The notes beneath the pieces are model-generated. The model did no database searches. It saw only the letters and a list, made by a program, of their open reading frames with translations, and was not told the origin of the DNA. A program made the position numbers and the translations under genes. From Chinchilla lanigera (lineage: Eukaryota; Chordata; Mammalia; Rodentia; Chinchillidae), in contig NW_004955438.1 of NCBI RefSeq assembly GCF_000276665.1, positions 16,540,317 through 16,604,316 of the forward strand: a stretch of DNA of 64,000 nt. The letters run 5' to 3'. This document shows, one piece after another, positions 34,567 through 47,204 of the stretch (the stretch's first letter is position 1; every line of letters starts with the position of its first letter).

Positions 34567-34652
34567 GGGCTGGGGATTTAGCTCAGTGGCACAGTGCCTG
34601 CCTGGCAAACGTGAGGTTGTAAGTTTGATTCCCAGTACCGGGGGGAAAAAAA
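34567..34652 (+). mobile_element. Derived-subfamily ID SINE with exact 16-bp TSD
   Basis: Body 'gggctggggatttagctcag', 'tgcctgcctggcaaacg', B-box region 'gtttgattcccagtaccgg' and a short A tail. Exact duplication AGAACTGGTTGATTCT at 34551-34566 and 34653-34668. Confidence 0.96.
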
Positions 34653-35205
34653 AGAACTGGTTGATTCTTTCCCTTATTCCACTATTTTGTTGCTCCATGA
34701 TTTGTTGAAAAGAGTTTTCTTCCCCTATTGTATTGTAACGGCACCTTATCAAAAAAGAAATAACCATAGACGTGTGGATTTACTCCCGGGGTCTATGGAT
34801 GCATTTGTCAACATTTCTGCCACTGCCACACTCTTTTAATGAATGTGGTTTTAGAGTAAATCTTGAAGTCTAAAGTCATAAGTGTAAGTCTTCCAACTTT
34901 GTGGTCTTTTTTTCAAGATTTCTTTGGATATTCTTAGTTCTTGCTCTTGCAATTCAAATATCAGAATGACATTGTCAGTTACCTGTAGTTGATTTGATTG
35001 ATATTGTATTAACCTCATATATCGATGTAAAGGGAATCAATATCTACAACATATTGAGTCTTCAAATCCATGAGCATAATGTAGCTCTCTATTTATTCAG
35101 ATCACCTTTCATTCCTCTTGGTAATATTTTTCAGTTTTCAGTGTATAGGGTCTTACGCATCTCTATTTTCTTTTTACATTTATTCCTAAATATTTAAATA
35201 CTTTT

Positions 35206-35249
35206 TGGTGCTGGGAATTGAACTCAGGACTTTGCACTTGCCAGGCATT
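35206..35249 (-). mobile_element. 5'-truncated ID (antisense)
   Basis: Contains 'ggtgctgggaattgaactca' and 'tttgcacttgccaggca', then stops half way through the tRNA-like body and returns to L1. Flanks 'aaatactttt' and 'aagtactttt' look like a target duplication with one mismatch. Confidence 0.75.
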
Positions 35250-36787
35250 AAGTACTTTTGATATTTGTGTAAATGACATTACTTTTTAAATTCCAAGTTG
35301 CTTACTGCTAACATATAAAAACATGATTGAATTTATACATATTTACTGTGTATTTTGTGACCTTGCTAAATTCACCCAATGATTCTAGTACAGTAATCAT
35401 TTTGTAGAGTTCTTAGCATTTTATAGGTAAAGAATCATCCCTCCTGAAAACTGCTTTATTTCTTCCTTTACTATCTTTTGCGCCTTTTTTTCCTCACCTA
35501 TCTCTTATATGACTGGAACCTCCAGGACAACATGAACAGAAGAGATGAGAGCATCTGTCTGTGGCTTGCTCCTGGAGCAAAGGAAAGGCACTGAATGCTT
35601 CACCATTATGTATAAGGTGAACTGCATATTTTCACAAATGCCCTTTCCTTGGCCTTTTCTGAGAATTTTATTATGAATGGGTATTGAACTTTGTCCATTG
35701 CCTTTTTTGCATGCATGAAAATTGTCATGTGTTTTTGTCATTTATTTTGTTAATATGACAATTTACTTTGTTTGATTTTCAAAAGTTAAACTAACCTTGC
35801 ATTCCTGTAGTGAAACTCACTTAGTCATGATGCATTTTCCTTTTTATATAGGGTGGATTTGGCGTGGTGATATTTTGTTGGAATTTTTGGGTATATTTAT
35901 GAGGAATAGTTATCTATAATTCTGTTTCTATAATGTCTTTGTCAAGTTTGGTATTAGGGTTACTCTGGTTATGTCTGCAGAAATACCTCTTCATTATTAC
36001 TGTCCTATTAGCCTGATTTTAAACTGTTTTATTTTATTTCTATTTTTCTTCTTTTCTTTAAAAAAACTCTTCATTCCTGATATAGTGTTTGTACTGTTTC
36101 CTTGATTAATCTAGCTAGGTGTGTATCATATTTTCTTTTATCTTTTCAAAGAAAAAAGCTCTGGATTAATCAGTTTTCTCCATTATATGTGTTTCTGTTT
36201 TATCAGCTTCTGACATAATCTTTACTTTCTTCTTCATATTTACCTTGCCCTCTTTTTCTAACTCCTCTCCATAGAAGCTTAGAATATTGACATGAGAGCT
36301 CTCTTCTAGTATAAACACATATTGCTATTAACTGTCTCCAAGTATCGTATTAGCTGCATCACAAGATTTTCTTATTTTTTTAAATATTTTCTAACTTCCT
36401 TTGTGAGCTCTCCTTCCACCCATGTGTTATTAGAAGTTTGTGGTTCAATTTCTGAATATTTGTTGAATTTCTAGATACAGCCTTATCATCAATTTTGATT
36501 TAATTCCACTTATTGGTGCTCTGCATGATTTACATCTCTGTAAATTTTTTTAAGACTTAGTTTACTTTGGTGCAGACCCAGTGTGCACTTGAGCAGAGGC
36601 AGAGTCTGTGGCAGTGGAGTGGTTGGTTTGTTGTTTACATGTTATGTCTCCCTGTCCTTTTTTTGTTACAGAACTATAGACTTTGCTGTCAGGTTGTTTT
36701 ATTAATTGTAGGGAAAGGAGCATTGAAGCTTCTTTAGAACACAATCCCGGAGTTCTCTCTCCAGAATATTCTTTAGATCAAACCACC

Positions 36788-37186
36788 TGCTGTGGTTTGA
36801 AGATGATTTGTCCCTACAAAAACCCATGTTGCAACATGGTCCACAGTGTGAGATGTCAACAGGTGTGCAGCCTTTAAGAGGTGCTTCATTCATTAAGTGA
36901 AATTAATGCTTTTCTAGAAGGACTGGATCTGTCATTGCAAGAATGTGTTGGATATAGAGATAGCCAGCCATCTCCCTCCTCTCTCTTATGCATTTGTCTT
37001 TCATGCATGCATACCTGGCTATCCTACTTCCTGTCATGACTCAAAGCAAATAAGACACTCAGCAGAAGCCAAGCAGATACCTGTGCCTTGCCAGCCTCCA
37101 GAGTCATGAAACCAAATAAACCTCTTTGCTTTGTAAATTACCCCATCTCAGGGATTTTGTGTAGCAACAGAAGACGGACTAAGGCA
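36788..37186 (+). mobile_element. MaLR (MST-like) solo LTR (sense)
   Basis: Sense LTR from 'tgctgtggtttgaagatg' to 'gaagacggactaaggca', with 'aaccaaataaacctctttgc' and 'attaccccatctcaggga'. Flanks CCACC and CTCCT do not match cleanly. Confidence 0.85.
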
Positions 37187-37984
37187 CTCCTTTCCAGAAG
37201 TTGGCAAGGGCTTCCAGCATGCACAGGGCAAGGCCAGACTCCATGTTGTGGCTTTGAGACCTCCCTGGTGTTCACCTGCCTCTTCTCTAGCTCCCTTTCA
37301 AGGAGCTCGATCAACATCCATGAAGCACCCGCTGCTGGTGAGCCCTTGGGAAGATCTGGGGACACCAGACATCGGCAGGATTTCTCTTTAGCCTGCCCTC
37401 CTTCTCGCATCCAGGAGTCTCACTTCTCTTGGCACTTCAACAATGCCTCATTTCGCACAGCACCGTAAGAGTGTCACTTGTTATTTGCCAATTTTCCGCA
37501 GACCAAACACTCTCCGAAGGTGTCACCCTGAGTTTTCTGGCTTTGTCGAGTTTAAATAGATAGCAAAATGGAACCGATGTCACATACAAGTTGGGCTCCT
37601 CTCCAGTCCCTAAAGAGGAGTTTGAGGCTGGTCTGAGAGGTAGGAGGCCCAGGACAAGTGACCTCATTCAGCGGGGTATGGGGGTGGGGGTAGGGGGGTG
37701 GTTGAGAACCAATGATCAAGCAGCAATCAAAAACTAAATAAAGTTGATTTATTTGGATGACTCTTGTGGGGCCCCTGGATGCCATTTCTCCTCTTCCTCC
37801 TCTTTTAGAATTGAACCCATTATTCAAAGCCCTGCTTCAGTGTGTCCTATTCCATAAAGGCTTTGCTGATTTTCTTCCAAGAATTGTCACCCCATTCCTG
37901 CCCATACAAGTTTGCTCTGATCCTCCTTGAATGGAAAGTAGCAGAGATAGGAAGTGGCTCTGGAGATAGACTCCAGTTTTATAT
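37187..37984. other. Unique sequence
   Basis: Nothing recognised. A G-rich run lies at 37675-37702. Confidence 0.35.
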
Positions 37985-37989
37985 CCTGG

Positions 37990-38368
37990 TGTCCTCGTTA
38001 CTTTTCTCTTATTGCTGAGACAAAACACCTGACTCCCAGAATTACGGAAAGAAAGGTTTATTTAACTCACAGTTTGTGGAGGTTTCAGTCCACACTCGGC
38101 TGGCTCCAAGGCAGAGTGGCATATGGCACAGGGCAACAGTTCATGGTGGCAGAAAACAGCAAAAGCAGCAAGAGCAAAAGGGTGGAGCAGTGGCAGACAG
38201 CAAGGGTCTTTCCCTCCCTTACACTGTATGTAAACTACCCACCCCAGGGTGGGTGTAGCACTCACACCCATAATCACAGCATTGGATCATGGATCAATCA
38301 CAAATCCTAGAAGCCTGCCCCATGACTGCATGAGGATTTGAGGGGACATCCAGACACAAACCGTAACA
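37990..38368 (-). mobile_element. MaLR (ORR1/MT-like) solo LTR with exact TSD
   Basis: Antisense LTR from 'tgtcctcgttacttttctc' to 'acacaaaccgtaaca', 379 bp. Exact 5-bp duplication CCTGG at 37985-37989 and 38369-38373. Close relative of the copies at 10887, 55198 and 57893. Confidence 0.95.
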
Positions 38369-38373
38369 CCTGG

Positions 38374-38530
38374 TCTTAATGTTGGCTTTAAGTTGAGGCC
38401 AGTGCGCCTCTCCAACCTCTCCTTCCTCATCTGTAAAGGGGGCTGAGAAGGAGAACTTCTGGGGCACAAACGCATAACAGGCACACAATCCAAGCTCGTG
38501 GCTCAGCTGGTGATAAGTGACTACGGCCAA
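38374..38530 (+). mobile_element. Weak MIR-like fragment
   Basis: Contains 'ctctccttcctcatctgtaa' followed by 'aggggg', like the sense MIR core end. Confidence 0.35.
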
Positions 38531-38599
38531 TTTTATTTTGAACTACAGTGGTTATTTTTGTCATCTCTGTACCAACCCCCCTCAGAAAAAAGAAATGAG

Positions 38600-38672
38600 G
38601 TCTGTTTTCTTTATCTCAATTTTTATCATATGCATACAGTTAGTAAGCTCTCAGTAAATGTCTCTTAAAGTG
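38600..38672 (+). mobile_element. Weak L2 3' end
   Basis: Shows 'agttagtaagctctcagtaa' followed by 'atgtctctt', like the sense L2 terminus ('agtaggcgctcaataaat'). Confidence 0.4.
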
Positions 38673-40130
38673 CAAAGTGAAATGAACCACACCCTAAAAC
38701 TGCCATGAAAACACTTCTCTTTTTCCAGGAGTCCTGGAGAAGGGTAACAGTCTATCAGAATACTTTTTTTTCAGATTCATCTAATGTGTTTACTCGACCT
38801 CCTGTACACTGGGGAAATCTGAGCTCAGATTTAACTCTTATTCGCATCTTTTATGCTTGTTGAGTTCCTGGAGTTGCATCACAGGATGCAGGCTGAGGTG
38901 ACCTGGGAGCTTTTATCCTGTTCTGGAAGCTGATTCTGCTCTGCTTTTCAAACATCCCCACCCCCATTTCTGCATGCTGAGTGCTGGGCAGAGATTGGGC
39001 CAAGGAACGGGCCAAGGCCAGTTTCATACACCGTCCGTTAATGTCTCGGCCCAAGGGGAATAGGTTGGCTGTGTTTTCCCATTCTTGGCTCCTGTACACA
39101 GAGTGTTTGTCCTGCAGCGTCCGGGACAGCCACAGGCTTAGAACAATGGTGAGTGATTTATTTGGTAGAGTGTGTTTGAGTCCACAGTGTTGCTAAAGCA
39201 TGTTGACTAGTTTTCTTCCCTCCTCTTTCCAGCCAGCGGTTTCCGGATACATCCAGGAGGAATCTTATTTAGCTTTGATGAATTTTCAAAGTGCTGCTTT
39301 AGCTTTTCTGTCAATCTTCTTAGACTTTGTAGAGATGGGATGGGGACGTGGAGATAGAGGGAGATGAGAGGGAGGAGAGGAGAAGAAAGGGAAGTAAAGA
39401 GGATTAAGACGCGTTATGTGTATGTGCCAGTTCCCCAAGAAAGGTGTGGTTATTATGAATTGCACACTTATTCGAATAAAAAACTTCCTAGCCTTTGTAT
39501 AATGATCACTCTGCTTTTCAACCTTTTAGCCAAAAATGCTAAAAAATTTAAATTTAAAAATTTAAAAGATTTATCACAAATGAGCCCTGATCCATTTTGT
39601 GTAGAATATTCCCTCATGCTCTGGCATACCGTGCTGCTGTCATGTTTAAGCACCTGAGTTGTCGAGATGTCCTGCCTGGTATACCTCAGGGAGCTGGGCC
39701 AACTCTTAGCAAAGACTCTTATCTTCTTGAGGCGAAACACTGCTCCTAATCTCAGTACCCCCTTTCTAGTCTATGCCACGGCTATGAAAACAATCACAAA
39801 CTAAACAAATTCTTCCCTTATAGCATGAATTTTCAGTAAAAGCCCAAAGGGTCATGAAGCACTTGCTTCTCCAGAATGAACTGGACATAGGCCAGGAGTT
39901 GATTGATACCCTGTCAAGTTATGGAAAATATTTAGCTTGAGTTTTTTAAAACCAAATTGTGTTCACAATTTATGTGTTGTTTTGTAGCTTTCTCTTTGCA
40001 GTTACAACATATCATTAGCATTTTCTTACGTCATTAAATGTCATTTTTAACGATTGTAGACCACTGCCTTGAATTATTGTACCATAACTGATTTATCCAA
40101 AATATTATTGTTGAATGTTTAGAATAACCA
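38673..40130. other. AT-richer unique sequence
   Basis: No gene or clear repeat. A short AAATTT palindromic patch lies at about 39545-39570. Confidence 0.35.
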
Positions 40131-40139
40131 AATCTTAAT

Positions 40140-40270
40140 GCAATTCATTAATTCATTTGCGAAACAACCCAGGAAACATCAGCCATGTACCAGGCCATCT
40201 AGTTATAAATAGGACAATCTTGGCCCTTAAGGAGTTCCAGTCTTGGAGGAAAATCTCGTGATCCATGTAT
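40140..40270 (-). mobile_element. L2-like 3' end (antisense)
   Basis: Reads 'attcatttgcgaaac', 'atgtaccaggccatctag' and 'cttggcccttaaggagttcc', the antisense pattern of an L2-like tail. Confidence 0.45.
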
Positions 40271-43200
40271 TAGAGCAACAAGAACTCACAAGACAGACAG
40301 TGGGTGCTCTCCCTAAAACCCTCCACACTTTCTCTCGCCCCAAAGTGCTCACACCCTTAGCTGGACCCCCTGGAGGGAGACTCCCATCAGGTCACATGCT
40401 GGCAAAGTCCTCTTCTTTCCTATCTCCTTTGAGAATAAGTGTTTCTCTGTCCCTCTGCATGTCAGTTGCACCTGAAAGATTTTTGAATCTACAATACCAA
40501 GGCTAATCAGTCCTGATCAGGAATGGTGCTTAGGTGTCGGATTACTCATTTATCCCTGTCCGGGGTGAACAGGTCCCCAGGACGAGGTACCCACAGATGT
40601 ATTAATCCCCTCCTCAAATGAACAACTCCAGAGCCATATATCCGGGCTCAGGGGGCTAGTCACCTTCCAGACTCAAGCCCGCCCAGCCATCTCCAGTAAC
40701 CTTTTATTCAGTGAGAACAAAAGAGGCAGCTCTGGAATTCAGGCGATCTCAACAATTTTTGCAAGGCCAATACAACTCCATTATCATAGCAATGAGACTT
40801 GACCAGTAAGCCATCACGTTATCTTCCTTAGGGCATATCTCAGAAAAGCATCTAGCGTTGTCCCCAGGGCCAACAATGTTTCTGCTAGACTTCCTCCAGA
40901 ACCCAACAACCATGGCTCGGTCAGGCCTGAGGCGACACATCCAGAGAATGTCCTTCTCCACACTTAGGCACTGGTGTGCTGGTAAGTATTTAGCAGTCAG
41001 CAATCAGAAGGTATGTGTGTGATTATACATGTATAGAAGTTTATTATCAATTTTGCTGGCACAAAGGACTAAAAATAGGCAGTGAACTCTATTGTAAATT
41101 CTGTAACAGTAGGTTCTTACACAAGGCTTGTGGCAACCAAAGCTAACCTACATTTATAACTGACAAAGCAGCGTAGTTCCATGATCCTTGATGTTTGATG
41201 TTTTCATCTACATTCATGAATCAGATGAAACAAGGGAGACTTACCAGTACTTCACTTGTGTATCAGTAAGTGACTTTTTGGCTATATCAGATAATGAATA
41301 TTATCAGATTTTGAATATTAGAAGAATATTTTCTTTCTCTGTTTTGTACAATACACAGTGTAACAGCTACAGACACGTCCCTCTGTTCAGTTGCATTGCT
41401 AACATTTATCCATTAATTTCTTAAGTGTAGACAATCAATAAAGTAACAAGCCAAGTTCTGACTTGTGACATTTGCCCATTCCTGTGGTGTAAACACTCTA
41501 TGGCTGATTTCAGGCTGCTGGCAGTCACGATGTCAATGAGACCAGGGCTCGGAGGAGACTGCACCAGTGACTCTCAAGCAGAATTTCCACCAGATAGACA
41601 CGGTAGATCCAAACAACTTCAGAAACAGAAGAATTAGTCAAGTAACAAGGATGTGATGACTTTTGAGTCTTTTTCACTATTGCTCTATGCAGATTTATGC
41701 AGCTCAATCTTTCATGATGTCTGTGCAAAACTTGTGAACATTTACCAGTCAGCTCTCACATACATGCCAGGCAACCCCAGTGCATGTGCACCCTGGAGTC
41801 CAAAACTGGGCTCTGGGCACCTACGTGCAACTGTGGTTAATCCACTGTCCAAAGCAAGAGTCGTAAGTTTTTTGGACTGCTGACTCCTTCAGATAGTTTT
41901 GAAAATTATCCCCTTGCACATACTTAGGTTGGCCCTTAAAATTCCTCTTAAGACAGCTATAAATCCCATAATGTTAGAACATTTTTAAATAAAATGGTTA
42001 CATATCCTTTCTGGTTGTATCCTATAGAATCTAGATGCCATGGCAATTTGATTCTCATTATTAAGTATTTATGGTTATATAAAAACAACCTATCTGTAAA
42101 AGTCATACTTTTATATTGTTCCTTTTTTTCTTTGAGCTCACATTTATCTTCCACTTTCTCCCCCAAACTTTTTCTGAAGGTATTATTTTCTTCATCTGAC
42201 ATGAAAGTATGGATGTAAATAGAAATATAGACAATTACAATAGCCTTGGAACATAGCTCTGAATTGTAAACATTTTTCTGAATTATCATTATGACTATCA
42301 GATTATAACTGATTAACAATATACTCCATTATAAATTATGTTAATAAGTAAAAAGTACAATGTTATCAGAAGTGCACCTCGTAATGAATATGTAGATTTT
42401 CACCCTCTATTATTCACTCATTTATTGGATGCATGTTAATTATTGTAAAAAGACATCAAGGGCTGCATGAGTTCTGCTTCTATTTTTCATTATTATAACT
42501 TCTGAGGAAAATGATTTAATTCACGGGGATGGAAGGAGCTCTCCTTCAGATGCCACTCAATCTTCCAAAATCTCCTAGGTCATATCCAGAAGCGACACAC
42601 CTATCTCTTAGCCAAAGTGAGTTAAAGGTCTACCCCGGCAATCAGCTCCTTCTGCAATTTAGTTGAAAGATGCATTCCTCTTAGAAAACTGTACGGCAAA
42701 TCTTTCTTCAAGACAACTATCTTCGTGTCTCTCTGCTCATCATGATTTTAACCAAATCCTGAGATATTTCTAAACACGCTGGAGATAACAAGGCTGTGGT
42801 AGAGGCCACGGACCCTGCCCTGGCTCTTCCTTATTCTCCTCCTGTGTCCCAAGTATCCCAAGACACCCACCCTCCTCCACTTACCTGCGTGTGTCCTCTG
42901 TGCAGGCCTGGCTGGTTCCCTGTTGCCAAAGCCTGCACGGCACCACCCAGACAAACTTGGCTCAATTCCCAAGCACTGCTTCCCACGCTCAGGCATGCGT
43001 GTCCTGAGGCCCTCTCACCCCCACTGAGAGTTCAGACTTGGGCTTCAGATGTGGCAAACAATCCCACCCTCTGCACAGCGATAAGAGGCATGGGTGGGCA
43101 GCACTGTCTGGACAGAGTGGAGAGCCAGTTCCTACTTCAGGGGAAGTCTCCCTCTTGAGGAAGCTGACTTATCCCAAGTCACACTATCGGAGGCGCCGGG

Positions 43201-43280
43201 GTTCCCAAGTTAGACATCAAAGCCTTCCCTGAAAGGTTATCTTGAAGTCAAAATCCCCTTGGTTTCCTCTAAGAAGTTCT
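40271..43280. other. Unique, mostly AT-rich sequence
   Basis: No gene or confident repeat over about 3 kb. Some parts (41060-41900) may be eroded DNA-transposon sequence, but I cannot assign a family. Confidence 0.35.
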
Positions 43281-43283
43281 AGA

Positions 43284-43470
43284 AGGAGCTAGGCATTGTG
43301 GTGCATGCCTGTAGTCCCCAACATGTTGGGAAGCTGAGGCAGGAAGATTGCAAGTACAAGCCCAGCCTGAATAACTTCGTGACTTAATGAGACCTTGTTT
43401 CAAAATAAAAATTAAAAAGAGCTGGGGATGGCTCAGTTCAAAGGCCTTGGGTTCCATCCCTAGTCTCATG
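43284..43470 (+). mobile_element. B1-dID dimeric SINE
   Basis: Left monomer is a B1 ('aggcattgtggtgcatgcctg', 'ggaagctgaggcaggaagat', 'cccagcctgaataac', 'gagaccttgtttcaaaata'). It is joined through an A-rich linker to a shortened ID ('gctggggatggctcagttc', 'ggccttgggttccatcccta'). This B1-plus-truncated-ID architecture is the known B1-dID SINE of several non-murid rodents. Confidence 0.85.
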
Positions 43471-44215
43471 CCCCCGTGCACACACACAACCAAAAACACT
43501 TTCTTTCAGACATTGCGTGTATGTGTATGTGTGTGTTGTGAAGCCTAGAAGGAAAAAAGTGGCATATAAAATAGAAAATATAAACTCAATATGTAAAATG
43601 ATTGAGAAATTTTCCTTGGGTAGAAAACAAGACTGCAGCTCCCCAAGATGAGCCTTGCACTTCCTTTGCTGAGTCTCAGAGGGAAAGGAATGTTCACAGA
43701 GCTGCTGGGATCCCAAGAACCCATCGTGCAGGTGTGAGAGGGTTGGCTGTCACTCGAGATCTCTGTGTGCTGGCTGGGACCTTCATTACGAGGCCTGGGG
43801 ATGGAGCCTTCTGATCAAAGCATCCCTGGCCCTGCATTGATCATGACCAGAGGTCCAAAGAGGTGGGACCTAGAGACACAGGTGGAGAACAGGAGACAGA
43901 GTCCACTCAGGGTCTGCAGTGGGGTGACCTGGCCTTATCCAGAACTGGCTGAGAGGGGTGGAGGAAGAGGTCTGAGCTCTAAGCCCTGGGTCAGGGCTGT
44001 GTGATGGACTCAGCTCAGGGGAGCCAGGTCCGGAGCCGGATTGGTGCAGGGTCTGAACTCCATGTCATATCATGAACCAGAAGCTAACACAGGAGGAGGC
44101 AGATCCAGAACAGGAGAGGCAGAAACATTTTAGCAGGTTTAAAATGAGGCAGGGACAACTCCGCGATCTTTCTAGAAGTTTGATATACTTCCAGGGTGAG
44201 GAGGTGTGTGCTGTA
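43471..44215. other. Unique sequence
   Basis: Nothing recognised beyond a short TG-rich patch at 43515-43535. Confidence 0.35.
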
Positions 44216-44219
44216 GATG

Positions 44220-44330
44220 TCATGGGCACGTTTTCAACAGCAAATTGAACCTTGCACTTCAATGTCTCCACCTGGGTGAAGGGGGACAACAATGGCATCT
44301 GCCTCTTTGTGGGGTGCACCTGGTGAACCG
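44220..44330 (+). mobile_element. Weak MIR-like fragment
   Basis: Contains 'cacttcaatgtctccacctg' and 'gacaacaatggcatctgcct', resembling the sense MIR end. Confidence 0.35.
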
Positions 44331-45555
44331 CCACCTTAAATACAGTCTCTAACCCTCATGTGCCTTTAATACAAGCAGAAAAGCACTATTTGTTCAAGAA
44401 GGATTTCTCGGGTACTAGTTGGTTCATTGTGCTGGATAACGTGATATTAAAGAGGCCTCCGGTTTACAGGAGGTACAGGAGTCAAAGGGCCATGAGTGTG
44501 GGACAGAAATAAGACTTTTAGTGTGATGTAGCTGCCTCAAGGTGGCCCTAGCTACCCCCACTCCTGGAGTTCACACCCTGTGCAACTGCTCCTTCCTCGT
44601 CTCCCAGTTGCTCCGTGTGGCCTGTAGCACATGGAGGAAGCGAGGTTGTGATTTCTTCCACTTAGGCCATGAGACCTCTTCCACGACAGCAACTGTGACC
44701 ACAGCCCCACCTGACACAAGACTTGGCTCTGGAGGTTCACGGTGCACCTTTTCTAGAACACTGCCTCCCTCTGGCTGGTGGCCTGGGCCTAAGGATCTGA
44801 CCTCAACCTTTTCAAGGACACTCGTTTGTATTCACGGGTGCTGCTGTGGCTCTGGTCTGACCCACAGGTCCTTATTCACTCCCATTATTCTCTCCCAAGC
44901 AGGGAGCAGAGTTGGCTTTGGGGCATAGGTCAGGTGAGACAGAGAGCAGCTCAATCAACCTATGACATAGCAGAAGCAGCAGATGCCTCACAGATCCCAG
45001 AGAGAAGTGGGCGGCCAGCCTTACAGGCTGAGGGACAGGGTGCTGGTTGGCACATGTACTTAGCCTGGAGGTGGGAGCAAGAGGGGGAAGCCCATACGGG
45101 GGAGGCCCATACCGGAAGGCACTGAGGACTCTGCCAACCGGAAATTGAGCTTGACAGTAGGTTCTCCAGCCTCAGGAGAGCTTTCAGATGACTCCAGGCC
45201 CAGCTACCTCATGAGAGATCTGAGCCTCCTGCATCCCTGGCCCTCTGGAACTGTTCAGTTTTCGGGTAATTTTTTCTGAAGCAATATATAACTAATACAT
45301 GTAAGTCTAAGGGTTATGGCTAGAAACGTAAGCTGAAACTACCCACAGCATGCTCGAGAGGGGTGAAATCATCTAGTTTAACTATGCCATTCAAATAAGT
45401 AAATGCACAAAAATAATTCATTATTCAATAGCTTTGCAATGTCAAAAAATTTTACCCGTAACACCCTGGCAAAATAAGAGCAACCGTATTTACATTTCTC
45501 CACAGTCCCTTCCACCGTCTAGTGGAATATAAGCTGAATAGGTATCATAAACTGG
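44331..45555. other. Unique sequence
   Basis: Nothing recognised. The frame at 44542-44928 (128 codons) is Ser/Thr/Cys-rich without known motifs. Confidence 0.35.
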
Positions 45556-45559
45556 ACAG

Positions 45560-45826
45560 TTATTACTATATTCAGTTTTGTGGCCAACTTCTTACAACTG
45601 GACATTCATACGTTTTGTCTTTTGGCATAGATATCACAGTGATCAGTGTAAATGTGTTATTATCTATGGTGCCCACAAGCCGCATTTCCTAGGCCTCTTA
45701 GCAAACACTTCTGTTCTGTATTATAAATAACATTATGAGAAACAGTATATGCATGATTTTTCCATTTCCCCCCTAGTAGTTTCTTTTGGAAACATTCCCA
45801 GCAGTGGAATTCGCAAGAATGACATG

Positions 45827-45829
<3 letters not shown>
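45560..45829 (-). mobile_element. Possible LINE tail-like fragment
   Basis: The right end 'aacattcccagcagtggaattcgc' recalls the antisense LINE '..cctagaagtggaattgctgg' segment. Diverged. Confidence 0.35.

Positions 45830-45875
<46 letters not shown>
45830..45875. repeat. (TG)n microsatellite
   Basis: About 22 uninterrupted TG units. Confidence 0.98.
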
Positions 45876-45876
<1 letters not shown>

Positions 45877-46054
45877 GGGTGACAGACGAGGCTCCTAAGC
45901 GTGTTATTTTCCATTTCTAATATGCCTGGCAGTGCAGAGCAGGTGACCCCTCCAAGTTTCTAACAGGAGATGCAGTGTCTGATTGGCCTGAAGGACAGAA
46001 CTCACCTTGTAAGACGATAAAAGATTGAGCGAAGAGGAACCATCAGCACTATTT

Positions 46055-46117
46055 TATGGACAACCTGCTGCAGCCTAGTCACATTATACTCATTATTCTC
46101 ATATCTACGGCCCTCAT

Positions 46118-46165
<48 letters not shown>

Positions 46166-46250
46166 GCACCGGTACATATCCCGCTGTTTAAATGGGAAAG
46201 GGAGGCCCCACAGCTGGTAAGTGTCCAGCTCTGCCGGACTCCCACACTTG
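46055..46250 (-). mobile_element. MIR split by (TG)n
   Basis: The part right of the TG tract, 'gtttaaatgggaaagggag' and 'ccccacagctggtaagtgtc', matches the antisense MIR core and flank. The left part ('attatactcattattctcat') matches the antisense MIR upstream of the core. Confidence 0.55.
46120..46165. repeat. (TG)n microsatellite inside a MIR
   Basis: About 22 uninterrupted TG units. It begins about 245 bases right of another pure TG tract of almost the same length. Confidence 0.98.
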
Positions 46251-47204
46251 CGTTCTTTTCATTGCACAACATTGTCTGGAAATCAACTCTGACTGTCGCT
46301 TGGTGTTACACTGTGTGACTGTACTGACCTCCAACACCTGGACACTAGGTCCCAAATGTACTGCCCTTCACAAGGAAGGCATCGAGTTGGGCATCCACAG
46401 GACCACGCAACCGCAGCTGCTCACCTGCCAACTCACCTGCATGGGCAGATAAACCTCTCTAACTTGGGCCTCCTTTAACACAGGCCTTCAACTGAAATTT
46501 GAACCCAGGAGATTTGTTTATGATCTCCCAGTGAGTTTGCTGAGCAGTTTTGCTCAGTGCCCCCATTTCTAGTTCACCTTTTTCTCTCCAGCTTTCACTT
46601 CTCCTACCCTCCAGCTTGACATTCCTGTTCCAAAAGAGGCTGAAAATGCTCACTTCTTGAGGAACAAAAAGTAGCTGAGAATCAACTTGTTTAAGAGTCT
46701 CTTTGATGCCAAGAAAGGGTGTGACCAATTCCCGCATCTCCATGCAGCCAGACTAAGCTGAGACCCCAGCTTCCACGCCGCAGGAAGCCTGGACTACAGC
46801 CTCTGCCAACTTTAAAGTGTCCATTTCCTCCAAGCTCAGGTCTGGGGCAGCCCAAGGTCCCTCCCTATATGGAGGTTATTTTTCTTTACTCATGCCGGGT
46901 TCCCAAAATAGGTGGTCAGGAAGGAGTGATATTTTACTCACTGAGGGAAGGGCGGCTTCCAAAAAGGACCAAGGTATCCTGCAGTGGAGCTAGGGAAAAG
47001 GAAGGCGAAGAGACACTTGGACCTTTGGGGCTGGTCATTCGGGTCGGGACACTATGTCTGGTGCTGTGGGCTCTGAGCGCGTTAATCACCTGTGACGGGG
47101 GAGGGGCCGTGGAGTATAGGACAGTGCTCAGAGTGACCTCAGAGGAGTTGAGGTTTGTTTGTTTGTGTGCTTGTCTCTGTTGGAGAGAGATCTTAGAATC
47201 ATTT
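46251..47204. other. Unique sequence
   Basis: Nothing recognised. Confidence 0.35.

Larger units (their letters stand above)
33880..36560 (-). mobile_element. L1 with ORF2 remnant (antisense), ID-riddled
   Basis: The plus strand runs from the antisense L1 3' UTR ('cacagattccaaataggca') through 'ggttttaatttgcatttt', 'cagttttcagtgtataggg', 'ttcaccattatgtataaggt' and 'tttgtccattgccttttttg' to 'acccatgtgttattagaag'. On minus, ORF2 reverse-transcriptase-region sequence can be followed through many frameshifts and stops, so it is dead. Later ID insertions at 34472, 34567 and 35206 interrupt it. The 5' part of L1 is absent. Confidence 0.88.

Noticed and set aside
34567..34652. tRNA-like sequence
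   Set aside because: It is an ID SINE with tail and target duplication, not a tRNA gene. The same applies to the other ID copies.
39100..39152. Exon-like end 'aacaatg|gtgagt'
   Set aside because: A single donor-like match; no reading frame or partner exon identified.
40912..40987. ATG-initiated 23-codon frame ending at a good splice donor (G|GTAAGT)
   Set aside because: A short exon-like coincidence without conservation evidence, promoter or downstream acceptor.
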